Part shown: in pieces, positions 8,962 to 16,880 of the stretch
Numbering within the stretch: the stretch's first letter is position 1
How the letters are laid out: each line of letters opens with the position of its first letter
NCBI RefSeq assembly: GCF_050496765.1
Contig: NZ_JBNWEO010000018.1
Coordinates: forward strand, 124,001 to 188,000
Source: JAEVLT01 sp050496765
GTDB taxonomy: Bacteria; Bacillota; Bacilli; Bacillales; Cytobacillaceae
Length of the DNA stretch: 64,000 bases
Direction of reading: 5' to 3'
Translations under genes and position numbers: made by a program
Notes under the pieces: generated by a model
Database searches by the model: none
Seen by the model: only the letters and a program-made list of their open reading frames with translations
What the model was told of the DNA's origin: nothing

Positions 8962-10623
8962 ATGAACCAGACTCGCAAGCGACTAGGTGATCTCCTGGTA
9001 GAAGCCGGTCTAATTACAGAGGAACAACTTCAGACTACTTTAAAAGAAAAGCCTGCTGAACAGCGGCTCGGCGATGCTTTGTTGATGCGGGGGTATATTA
9101 CTGAGCAGCAATTGATTGAGGTTCTGGAGTTTCAACTTGGGATCCCTCATGTCAGTTTGTATCGCTACCCATTCGATTCAACGCTTTTTTCGCTCATCCC
9201 AAAAGAAGAAGCAAGGCGAAACTTAATTATTCCGTTAAAAAAAGACGGTAACCGCTTGTTTGTGGCAATGGCTGATCCAATGGATTTTTTCGTCATTGAC
9301 GATCTGCGGCTGGCAACTGGTTTTCAAATTGAAGCGGCGATTGCAACAAAAGATGATATATTGCGATCCATTTCTAAATATTACGATGTAAATGAAGGGT
9401 TTGAAGAATTGCTTGGCGAACTGGGCCAGCCGGAAATAACTGAAGTTGAAGACGTTTCCGATCAGGATTCGCCCATTGTCAGGCTTGTCAATCAAATCAT
9501 GAGCAATGCTGTTGTTCAGAGGGCAAGTGATATTCATATTGATCCACAGGAGACGAAGATTGCCGTGCGCTACCGTGTGGACGGCATTCTCCGAAATGAG
9601 CGGGTTTTGCCGCGTCATATGCAAAGTATGCTGATTGCCCGGATTAAAATAATGGCCAACTTGGACATCACGGAACACCGGATTCCACAAGACGGACGGA
9701 TCAAAATCAATTTAGACTTTCATCCGATTGATTTAAGGGTATCAACCATGCCAACGATCTATGGTGAAAAAATCGTGATGCGGCTTCTCGACATGGGGAC
9801 CACTTTAAATGATATAACCAAATTGGGATTTAACTCGCTTAATTTTAAACGATTCACAGAGTTGATTACAAAACCGACTGGAATGGTTTTAATCACAGGA
9901 CCTACTGGATCGGGGAAGTCATCCACCCTATATGCCGCGTTAAATAAACTTAACAGTGAAGAAGTCAACATGATTACAATTGAAGATCCGGTAGAATACC
10001 AGATTGAAGGAATCAACCAAATTCAAGTCAATCAGCAGGTGGGAATGACTTTTGCTGCCGGTCTCCGTTCCATTCTCCGGCAGGATCCAAATATTATTAT
10101 GGTCGGTGAAATCCGCGATAAGGAAACGGTTGAAGTGGCGATTCGCGCATCTTTAACCGGACATCTTGTGCTTAGCACTTTGCATACAAATGATTCGTTA
10201 GGGACAATCACTAGACTTCTTGATATGGGAGTCGAGCCGTTTCTTCTAGCCGCCTCTTTAAGCGGGGTCGTTGCCCAGCGGCTTGTTCGTAAAATCTGCC
10301 GCGACTGTGCTGGAGTTCATGAACCATCAAAGCGGGAAGTGGAGATTTTTTCAAAGCGCGGAATTAAGCTTGATCAAGTTGTTCGCGGAAAGGGCTGCTC
10401 TTCCTGCAATATGACCGGTTACAAAGGGAGAATTGCTCTTCATGAAGTGCTTGTTTTAAATGAAGACATGCGCCGGGTGATCATGAATGGCGAGAGTTTT
10501 CAGAAGATGAGAGAGCTGGCGATAAAAAATAAAACCATTTTTTTATTGGATGATGGATTGTTAAAGGTCAAACAAGGGCTGACGACGACCGAAGAAGTAT
10601 TGCGTGTAGCCATGTTAGAGTAG
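8962..10623 (+). CDS. pilB: Type IV pilus assembly ATPase PilB (GspE family)
   Basis: Hexameric cytoplasmic ATPase that powers pilin polymerisation. 553 residues: an N-terminal MshEN/T2SSE_N region (about 1-150, LGDLLVEAGLITEEQLQ and LGDALLMRGYITEQQL), then the ATPase core. Walker A GPTGSGKS is at 313-320, the Asp box TIEDPVEY follows, and Walker B is in IIMVGEIRDKE. The C-terminal tetracysteine zinc site is Cys446/Cys449 and Cys479/Cys482. The MshEN region raises the possibility of cyclic-di-GMP binding, known for some family members. ATG 8962 is preceded by AAGGAGGTGG. The full length and the partner pilT distinguish it from the shorter competence ATPase ComGA. Confidence 0.95.
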   Translation: MNQTRKRLGDLLVEAGLITEEQLQTTLKEKPAEQRLGDALLMRGYITEQQLIEVLEFQLGIPHVSLYRYPFDSTLFSLIPKEEARRNLIIPLKKDGNRLFVAMADPMDFFVIDDLRLATGFQIEAAIATKDDILRSISKYYDVNEGFEELLGELGQPEITEVEDVSDQDSPIVRLVNQIMSNAVVQRASDIHIDPQETKIAVRYRVDGILRNERVLPRHMQSMLIARIKIMANLDITEHRIPQDGRIKINLDFHPIDLRVSTMPTIYGEKIVMRLLDMGTTLNDITKLGFNSLNFKRFTELITKPTGMVLITGPTGSGKSSTLYAALNKLNSEEVNMITIEDPVEYQIEGINQIQVNQQVGMTFAAGLRSILRQDPNIIMVGEIRDKETVEVAIRASLTGHLVLSTLHTNDSLGTITRLLDMGVEPFLLAASLSGVVAQRLVRKICRDCAGVHEPSKREVEIFSKRGIKLDQVVRGKGCSSCNMTGYKGRIALHEVLVLNEDMRRVIMNGESFQKMRELAIKNKTIFLLDDGLLKVKQGLTTTEEVLRVAMLE

Positions 10624-10635
10624 GAGTGCCGAAAA

Positions 10636-11676
10636 ATGAAGGAAAAAATTGATTATTTACTGCGGGCTGCTTTTGAATTAAAGGCATCGGATATTCACTT
10701 AACGGTTGGTGTTCCTCCCGTTATGCGTATCAATGGCGAATTGAGACGCTATGGAAAAGAACCGTTGACGCCAGCCGATACAGAGGGAATGGCAAAAGAA
10801 ATCGTTCCCTTACAGATGTGGGAGTTGTTCAAAGAAAAAGGCGAGCTTGATTTTTCATATGGAATTCCCGGGGTTTCGCGCTTTCGCGTAAATACGTACC
10901 ACCAGCGGACATGTGTGTCTATGGCAATCCGGATTGTTCCTTCAAAGATTCCAACACTGGAAGAACTTGAATTGCCTGATATCTTGAAAAAAATGATTGA
11001 AAAACCGCACGGCTTGATTTTGGTTACCGGACCAACGGGAAGCGGCAAATCAACAACCCTAGCGGCAATGATTCATTATATGAACCAGCATATGCATAAT
11101 CATGTGATAACGCTTGAAGATCCGATTGAATACCTTCATAAGCATGGCAGCTGCATTATCGATCAGCGTGAGGTCGGCTTTGATACAAGGAACTTTGCCA
11201 ATGGGTTGCGCGCGGCGCTCCGCCAGGATCCCGATGTGATTCTTGTTGGCGAGATGCGGGATTTAGAAACGATTCAAACAGCGATTACCGCAGCAGAAAC
11301 AGGGCACCTTGTATTGGGGACGCTGCATACATCGAGCGCACCGGCAACAATCAACCGCATTATTGATGTATTTTCACCGGCACAGCAGCCGCAAATACGC
11401 ATTCAGCTTGCATCGGTTTTAGTTGGCATTGTTTCGCAGCGCTTATTTCCCACCATCGATCGAAATGGGAGAAAAGCGGCGACTGAAATTATGATCAACA
11501 ACTCTGCGATTGCGAATCTCATCCGGAATGAAAAAATTCATCAAATTGTCAGCATCATGCAAGCTTCCCGTTCTAAAGGAATGCACACGCTTGAGGCAAG
11601 CATCAAAGAGCTGATTGAGCATGGCCACATTCAAAAAGAAATCGCGCTTCCTTATTTGCAGGAGAAGTATAATTAA
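10636..11676 (+). CDS. pilT: Type IV pilus retraction ATPase PilT
   Basis: Cytoplasmic ATPase that disassembles the pilus and drives twitching motility and DNA uptake. 346 residues, normal for PilT. N-terminal PAS-like domain (about 1-100, ASDIHLTVGVPPVMRINGE), Walker A GPTGSGKST at 132-140, Asp box TLEDPIEY, Walker B in VILVGEMRD, and the His box GHLVLGTLHT. The PilT hallmark AIRNLIRE appears here in variant form as AIANLIRNEK near residue 295. Its presence indicates retractile pili rather than only a competence pseudopilus, because ComG systems lack PilT. It starts 12 bases after pilB with pilC immediately behind. Confidence 0.95.
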   Translation: MKEKIDYLLRAAFELKASDIHLTVGVPPVMRINGELRRYGKEPLTPADTEGMAKEIVPLQMWELFKEKGELDFSYGIPGVSRFRVNTYHQRTCVSMAIRIVPSKIPTLEELELPDILKKMIEKPHGLILVTGPTGSGKSTTLAAMIHYMNQHMHNHVITLEDPIEYLHKHGSCIIDQREVGFDTRNFANGLRAALRQDPDVILVGEMRDLETIQTAITAAETGHLVLGTLHTSSAPATINRIIDVFSPAQQPQIRIQLASVLVGIVSQRLFPTIDRNGRKAATEIMINNSAIANLIRNEKIHQIVSIMQASRSKGMHTLEASIKELIEHGHIQKEIALPYLQEKYN

Positions 11677-11677
11677 G

Positions 11678-12892
11678 ATGGCTAGATTCAAATATTTGGG
11701 ACGCGATACGCGTGGAAAGCGGCAAGGTACGGTTAATGCAGCATCCAAGCGTGAGGCAATGCTGAAGTTAAAAGAAGAGGGCATTCGGATTATTGAAGTT
11801 CACGAAGTTCCGGAAACCTGGTTAACGAAGGATATTACGCTTGGCAGTCCTGTCAAGCTTCAGCATTTTGTGATCTATTTAAGACAGTTTTCCACATTAA
11901 TAAAAGCGGGCGTTACGGTTGTTGATGCTACGAAAATTCTTGCCTCTCAAACCGAGAGCAGGCATCTGAAGCGATCCTTGCTTACAATTGAACAGGACTT
12001 GCGTGAAGGAAATCCATTATCAGAGGCAGCAGCAAAGTTTCCGAAAATCTTCACCTCCATGTTTATTAATATGGTAAAAGCAGGTGAGGCAGGAGGAAAT
12101 ATGGATGAAACGCTGGAGCGGCTTGCCGATCATTTTGAGAAGCAGCATTTTACGAGGCAAAAGATTGTCTCAGCACTTATGTATCCATTGGTAGTGGGCT
12201 GTATTGCGATCGCAGTTGTTCTTTTCCTGCTTGTGGCGGTTGTTCCGACGTTTGTCCAGATGTTTGCCGATATGGGCAGCACGCTTCCGGCCATTACAAG
12301 ATTTGTCCTTGGCGCAAGCAGTTTTATGCAAAAGTTCTGGTGGTTTGTTGTCGTTGCTTTAATTGGGCTAGCGGTTTTGTTTGTTTTTTTGCGAAGCAAG
12401 CGGAAGTCAAAGTATTATTTGGATTACTTTGCCCTTAGGATTCCCGTTTTCGGGAAAATGCTGCAAAAAGCCGCGATCGCTAGGATGATGCGGACACTCA
12501 GTTCGTTGTTTTCCAGCTCGGTTCCAATTTTGCAGGCGATGGCGATTGTCGAGAGGGTTGTTGAAAATGAGGTATTGGCAAAGGTGGTCCGTGAGTCGCG
12601 AGATTCGCTTGAAAAAGGAAAGTCGATGGCGATTCCAATGAAAGCACACTGGGCCTTTCCGCCGCTCGTAACGCAAATGATTGCCATCGGCGAAGAAACA
12701 GGTGCACTTGATTCCATGCTGAGTAAAGTGGCTGATTTTTATGAGAAGGAAGTAGAAGCAAGTACAGACCGGCTAAAGTCGCTTATTGAACCGCTGATGA
12801 TTGTTTTGTTGGCAGCGCTTGTCGGAACGATCGTAACGGCAATTATCGTGCCGATGTTTGATCTGTTTAATCAAATCCAGCAAAAGTACTAA
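11678..12892 (+). CDS. pilC: Type IV pilus inner-membrane platform protein PilC
   Basis: Polytopic platform that couples PilB and PilT to pilin insertion. 404 residues with two T2SSF domains (about 70-195 and 272-395). Hydrophobic spans lie around 170-195, 217-245 and 374-397. Typical motifs are FVIYLRQFSTLIKAGVTV and VKAGEAGGNMDETLERLADH in the first domain, with the repeat AIGEETGALDSMLSKVADFYE in the second. ATG 11678 follows the pilT stop by one base, with AGGAGAAG inside the end of pilT. The family is also called GspF, or ComGB in competence. Confidence 0.94.
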   Translation: MARFKYLGRDTRGKRQGTVNAASKREAMLKLKEEGIRIIEVHEVPETWLTKDITLGSPVKLQHFVIYLRQFSTLIKAGVTVVDATKILASQTESRHLKRSLLTIEQDLREGNPLSEAAAKFPKIFTSMFINMVKAGEAGGNMDETLERLADHFEKQHFTRQKIVSALMYPLVVGCIAIAVVLFLLVAVVPTFVQMFADMGSTLPAITRFVLGASSFMQKFWWFVVVALIGLAVLFVFLRSKRKSKYYLDYFALRIPVFGKMLQKAAIARMMRTLSSLFSSSVPILQAMAIVERVVENEVLAKVVRESRDSLEKGKSMAIPMKAHWAFPPLVTQMIAIGEETGALDSMLSKVADFYEKEVEASTDRLKSLIEPLMIVLLAALVGTIVTAIIVPMFDLFNQIQQKY

Positions 12893-12944
12893 ATGGTGGA
12901 AATTAAAACTTCGACAAATGTTTACAAAAAGTACAAAAAAATTA

Positions 12945-12972
12945 TTTCATATTAAAATAATACCATTATAAT
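12945..12972 (+). promoter_or_regulatory. Candidate promoter for the major prepilin gene
   Basis: A perfect -10 TATAAT (12967-12972) stands 53 bases before the pilin start in an AT-rich 132-base gap, the largest in this operon. The -35 is poor (TTTCAT 12945-12950, 16-base spacing). Independent transcription of the abundant pilin would make sense. Confidence 0.4.
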
Positions 12973-13024
12973 AGAAGAGTAGAAAACGAATAGTTCAACC
13001 GAACTAAAAAAGGAGAGAAGAACA

Positions 13025-13459
13025 ATGATTAAACTAGTAAAAAAGAAACTCAAAGATCAGCGCGGATTAACACTAGTCGAATTACTGGCTGTTATTGTGA
13101 TTTTGGGAATTATCTCGGCCATCGCAGTGCCGAATATTGGAAATGTGATTTCCAACTCTAAAGATAAAGCGAAAGTAGCAGAAGGTCTTCAAATAATTGA
13201 AGCAGCCAAATTGTATGTTGCAAATAATGGGGATAGTATTACTTTTGACAAAGATGGAAAAGCCACTTTAGATAATAACACACTGGGTTCGTATTTGGAT
13301 CATGTAAAAGATAATAGTTATGTTGTAAATTTAACAAAGGATGCTAATACTGGAAAGATTTCTTATTCTTTATCAAGTCATGAATCGGTTGCATTGGCTG
13401 CAAAAAGTGGTGCATCAGAAGCAACCGAACAGGATTTAGTTGATTATAGTAAAAAATGA
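13025..13459 (+). CDS. pilA: Major type IV prepilin (PilA-like)
   Basis: Structural subunit of the pilus. 144 residues: leader of 14 residues ending in Gly (MIKLVKKKLKDQRG), mature start LTLVELLAVIVILGIISAIA with Glu at +5, then the ComGC-like continuation VPNIGNV. The C-terminal globular part (about 60-144) is small, acidic and without cysteines, so it lacks the disulfide loop of Gram-negative PilA. AGGAGAG precedes the ATG. It is the only prepilin on the plus strand and has its own candidate promoter, supporting the major-subunit call. The prepilin peptidase gene overlaps its stop by 4 bases (ATGA). Confidence 0.88.
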   Translation: MIKLVKKKLKDQRGLTLVELLAVIVILGIISAIAVPNIGNVISNSKDKAKVAEGLQIIEAAKLYVANNGDSITFDKDGKATLDNNTLGSYLDHVKDNSYVVNLTKDANTGKISYSLSSHESVALAAKSGASEATEQDLVDYSKK

Positions 13460-14214
13460 TTCAATTTTTACTATTCTTATACGGTCTCATCTTCGGCTCC
13501 TTTTTTAATGTTGTTGGTCTGAGGGTGCCGGTAAAGCAGTCGATTGTTGCGCCACGGTCGGCTTGTCCATTTTGTGGCCGCCAGCTAAAAGTGTATGAGC
13601 TGATACCAGTTATCTCGTTTTTGCTTCAAGGGGGAAAGTGCCGCGGCTGCAAAGCGCGCATTTCTCCCCTTTACCCAATTGTGGAATTACTGACAGGAGT
13701 TTTGTTCGCAGTCGCACCGGTTTTTGTAGGCTGGTCCCAGGAACTGATTGTGGCTTGGACGTTAATCTCCCTGCTAATGATTATATTTGTTTCCGATCTT
13801 CGCTATATGCTGATCCCTGATAAAATTTTGTTGATTTTTTCCGGAATTTTTTTGTTGGAACGAATAGTTATTCCACTTACGCCATGGAGGGACAGCCTGT
13901 TTGGTGCTGCAACCGGCTTTTTGCTGCTGCTTGCCATTGCACTCATCAGCAAAGGTGGCATGGGCGGCGGCGATATTAAGCTGTTTGCTGTGATCGGGTT
14001 TGTGCTCGGCGTAAAACTCGTAGTATTGTCTTTTTTTCTATCAGCCTTATATGGCGCAATCTTTGGAATTGCCGCATTGCTGTTAAAAATAGTAAAAAGA
14101 CGGCAGCCGATTCCGTTCGGTCCCTTTATTGTGGCCGGAACCATATCTGCCTATTTTTGGGGTTCAACGCTTATTGCTTTGTATTTTCACTTCCTAGAAC
14201 ATGGCTTTTCATAA
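13456..14214 (+). CDS. pilD: Prepilin peptidase PilD (ComC homologue)
   Basis: Integral membrane aspartic protease that removes the leader peptide of prepilins and, in many family members, N-methylates the new N-terminus. 252 residues with about seven membrane spans. The cytoplasmic zinc loop has two CxxC pairs (Cys37/Cys40 and Cys62/Cys65). Catalytic aspartates are expected at Asp114 (FVSDLRYMLIPD) and Asp173 in GMGGGDIK. In B. subtilis the equivalent gene comC stands alone between folC and spoIIB, the same chromosomal position. The enzyme probably processes the four prepilins here and perhaps a ComG pseudopilin set encoded elsewhere. Confidence 0.95.
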   Translation: MIQFLLFLYGLIFGSFFNVVGLRVPVKQSIVAPRSACPFCGRQLKVYELIPVISFLLQGGKCRGCKARISPLYPIVELLTGVLFAVAPVFVGWSQELIVAWTLISLLMIIFVSDLRYMLIPDKILLIFSGIFLLERIVIPLTPWRDSLFGAATGFLLLLAIALISKGGMGGGDIKLFAVIGFVLGVKLVVLSFFLSALYGAIFGIAALLLKIVKRRQPIPFGPFIVAGTISAYFWGSTLIALYFHFLEHGFS

Positions 14215-14226
14215 GGAGTTTTCGAA

Positions 14227-15219
14227 ATGGCTTTCACTCTCATTACAGCAAAAAATCGTCATGCAAATCTGGTCATCAACGACCACTCCATTCGCTTCGT
14301 CGAACTTTTGCGCTCCCATCCTCTTACCATTCACAAATGGCGTGAGCATGATCTGCCGCCAGGGATTATCAGCGGTGGAAAGATTGCCGATTATGAAACA
14401 TTATCCAATATTCTTGAAGAATGCATTGAAGATTGGAAGATTCATAAGCGGGATCTCCGTTTTCTCGTTCCGGACTCCCTTGTTATTATTCGAAAAATCT
14501 CCGTTCCTAAAGACATTCAAGATGATGAAATGCAGGGCTATTTGTACTTAGAAATGGGGTCAAGTATTCATTTGCCGTTTGAAGATCCGGTATTTGATTA
14601 CTTCCCATTAAAAACGACTGAAAAAACAAAGGAAATACTGCTGTTTGCCGCACCTGAGAAAAATGTTCTTGAGTACGCAAATTTGTTTGCAACATTAAAG
14701 CTGAATCCAGTCGCAGCAGATATTTCTCCGCTTTCCTTATACCGATTGTATGATTATCTGGGCGATACAAGCGAAAAAGAGATTCTCTTTACGGTTCAAT
14801 TTGACATAACAAGTGTAACCATTGCTATTTTTGAAGGAACTGTACCATATGTCATGCGCCAGTTCCCTCTCCCATTTGAAAGCAATAAGTGGGAAATTCG
14901 GCGGGGCGAGACTGCAAATGAATACGTTTATAATGGAAATGAAAACGAGATGTTGCTCCAGATCGAAGATATACAAAAAGAAATGAACAAACTGATGGAT
15001 TTTTATAAGTATTCCTTAAACAATGGAAAAAAAGAAATCACGTTGATCCTTTTAAATGGGGATCACCCAATGCTTCCGTTTATTTTTCGAGAATTAAAAG
15101 AAAATTCTACTGTTCCCGTGGAAATTCTTACACTTAAAGGCAACGCAAGGATAAAAACAGCTTCTATTCCTCCAGGGCATTTTCTTGCATTAGGCCTGGC
15201 GCTTAAAGAGGTGAAATGA
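14227..15219 (+). CDS. pilM: Pilus assembly protein PilM-like (actin-fold)
   Basis: Cytoplasmic actin/FtsA-like ATP-binding protein that binds the PilN N-terminus and links the platform to the PilN-PilO ring. 330 residues, near PilM length. Start MAFTLITAKNRHANLVIND and the segments LRFLVPDSLVIIRKISVP and DISPLSLYRLYDYL match the PilM pattern of a strand-rich first half. The call rests on these and on order: PilM-N-O follow each other in pilus operons. AAGGAG precedes ATG 14227, and it overlaps pilN by 4 bases. Confidence 0.83.
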   Translation: MAFTLITAKNRHANLVINDHSIRFVELLRSHPLTIHKWREHDLPPGIISGGKIADYETLSNILEECIEDWKIHKRDLRFLVPDSLVIIRKISVPKDIQDDEMQGYLYLEMGSSIHLPFEDPVFDYFPLKTTEKTKEILLFAAPEKNVLEYANLFATLKLNPVAADISPLSLYRLYDYLGDTSEKEILFTVQFDITSVTIAIFEGTVPYVMRQFPLPFESNKWEIRRGETANEYVYNGNENEMLLQIEDIQKEMNKLMDFYKYSLNNGKKEITLILLNGDHPMLPFIFRELKENSTVPVEILTLKGNARIKTASIPPGHFLALGLALKEVK

Positions 15220-15986
15220 TGCTCGTAGAAATCAATCTGCTGCCGAAAAAGGAGCCAAGAAAATTTGGCTTTTTTGCGGCGATGCTGATTTTCGCCGTCG
15301 TATTTTTATCGATAGCAGCCATATATTTTTGGCAAATCCATTCAACCAATCAGCAATTGGAAAAAACCAATAAACAACTCGCACTGCTAGATAAAGTAAT
15401 CGAAACCAAGACGATCCAATCAAGTCAGAACAAAACGCCAAATTCTGTGAATCGTTTAAAAAAATCGATCGATTGGGTGGAGTCATCAAAAATGGAAACG
15501 GTGCCTGTTCTGGATGAGCTAACCTCCCTATTGCCAGAGCGTGGTTTTATCCTTTCCTATCAATCAGAAACGGAATCCGATACTGTAAAGTTGTCGGTGC
15601 AGTTTGATACTGCAAACGATGCTGCTTATTATTTAAACCGTCTCAACCAATCAAAAATGGTGGCCGAAGCAAGTATTGGTACCATTAGCAGCAATCCGGC
15701 TTCAACAGATGGATCGGCAACCTCCAATTCTTCGGCAACTATGCCAGGATTAGGGACAAACAGTCAAGTTCAAACAAGCAGTGGTAATCTAACGAACGGA
15801 AATAATTCTGCGGGAATAAAGGATGTTGCAGGTGCAGTAAATGGCCTGGCGCCAGTTGATCCCAGCAGTTCAAATACTCAGGGAATCCCCCGTTCCCTGG
15901 CTCAGTTTACAATTAAGCTGAATCGGGAGGAAATAAAGAAAATCGAAAATAACAACAATCAAGCGGAAGGGGCAGCAGGACCATGA
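15216..15986 (+). CDS. pilN: Pilus assembly protein PilN-like
   Basis: Bitopic membrane protein: the short N-terminus VEINLLPKKEPRK is the known PilM-binding motif (xNLLP). It is followed by a membrane span (about 18-40) and a coiled segment (about 42-70), then an extracellular ferredoxin-like domain (about 85-150). Residues about 155-225 form a Ser/Thr/Asn/Gly-rich linker unusual for the family, and the protein is 256 residues where PilN is often near 200. Two adjacent ATG codons (15216, 15219) could both be used; GAGGTG precedes them. The gene overlaps pilM and pilO by 4 bases each. Confidence 0.82.
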   Translation: MMLVEINLLPKKEPRKFGFFAAMLIFAVVFLSIAAIYFWQIHSTNQQLEKTNKQLALLDKVIETKTIQSSQNKTPNSVNRLKKSIDWVESSKMETVPVLDELTSLLPERGFILSYQSETESDTVKLSVQFDTANDAAYYLNRLNQSKMVAEASIGTISSNPASTDGSATSNSSATMPGLGTNSQVQTSSGNLTNGNNSAGIKDVAGAVNGLAPVDPSSSNTQGIPRSLAQFTIKLNREEIKKIENNNNQAEGAAGP

Positions 15987-16762
15987 ACATTTATTTTTCG
16001 AAACAGCAAAAGCTGGTTCTGTTAATCGCGATGCTGCTCTTGATCTCATTTGTGTTATTTTTGCAATTCGTATTTTTACAACCTGCAAAAGCAGAATTAA
16101 TGGCAAAACAAAAGACACTGCAAACCGAACAAAGGCTTGCCGTAGTTACGGCGCAAAAAAAGACCGGACAACCAAAGGATGAAATAGCAGACACTCACGC
16201 CCTTCAGTTGAAGCTGCCGGTAAAACCGCTTCAAGCACAGTTTATGTTAGCATTACAAAAAGTTGAAACCCAATCAAATAGCGAGATTAAGTCGATGAAT
16301 TTTACAAATGATAAACAAGCTGCTTCCATGACAAACCAGTCAAATCCCCTAGCAGGGATGATCCAGCCGCCGCAAAACAGCAACCCAGGGACAAGCGGTT
16401 CATCCCAGCAAAGCGCAACCACTGGCAAACAGCCAGCAACGGTTGCAATACCAAATGGTTTAGAAAAATTAACCGTTCAATTGACTGTCCAATCACCAAG
16501 CTATCAAGACTTTGAAAAATTCATTGAAAATCTTGAAGGATTAAAGCGCTTGGTTGTGGTTGAAGCGATTCAGTATGCCGGTCCGAATGAAACGACTGCC
16601 ATAACACGAGAAAGCAGACCATTTACGTCTACTCTTACGGTTTCCGCATTTTATATGGCAAATTTACCAGACTTGGAAAAGGATCTTCCAAAGATCGATA
16701 CCCCGGAGCCAGCGGGGAAAAATGATCCATTAAACCAATTTCCCACTATCGTGAATCGATAG
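15983..16762 (+). CDS. pilO: Pilus assembly protein PilO-like
   Basis: Partner of PilN in the periplasm-facing (here wall-facing) alignment ring. 259 residues: membrane span at about 10-31, coiled segment (about 35-60), then a globular domain split by a Gln/Ser/Pro-rich stretch (about 112-152, IQPPQNSNPGTSGSSQQSA). The C-terminal half contains LTVQLTVQSPSYQDFEKFIE, typical of PilO-type ferredoxin-like folds. No PilP or PilQ follows, as expected for a cell without an outer membrane. It is the last gene of the operon; the terminator begins 29 bases after its stop. Confidence 0.8.
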   Translation: MNIYFSKQQKLVLLIAMLLLISFVLFLQFVFLQPAKAELMAKQKTLQTEQRLAVVTAQKKTGQPKDEIADTHALQLKLPVKPLQAQFMLALQKVETQSNSEIKSMNFTNDKQAASMTNQSNPLAGMIQPPQNSNPGTSGSSQQSATTGKQPATVAIPNGLEKLTVQLTVQSPSYQDFEKFIENLEGLKRLVVVEAIQYAGPNETTAITRESRPFTSTLTVSAFYMANLPDLEKDLPKIDTPEPAGKNDPLNQFPTIVNR

Positions 16763-16790
16763 AAAAGGGGAAATTTGACGAAATCATTCG

Positions 16791-16824
16791 ATAACAAGAC
16801 GACAAAAGTCTTGTTATTTTTTTT
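16791..16824 (+). terminator. Terminator of the main pilus operon
   Basis: Perfect 10-base-pair stem (ATAACAAGAC 16791-16800 with GTCTTGTTAT 16808-16817), a 7-base loop and a run of eight T. It separates the pilus operon from spoIIB. Confidence 0.95.
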
Positions 16825-16880
16825 GGCAACTATGATAGGATAGAACAGATCAGCCGTCAGGTGGAAAGGAGCGACTGCAA

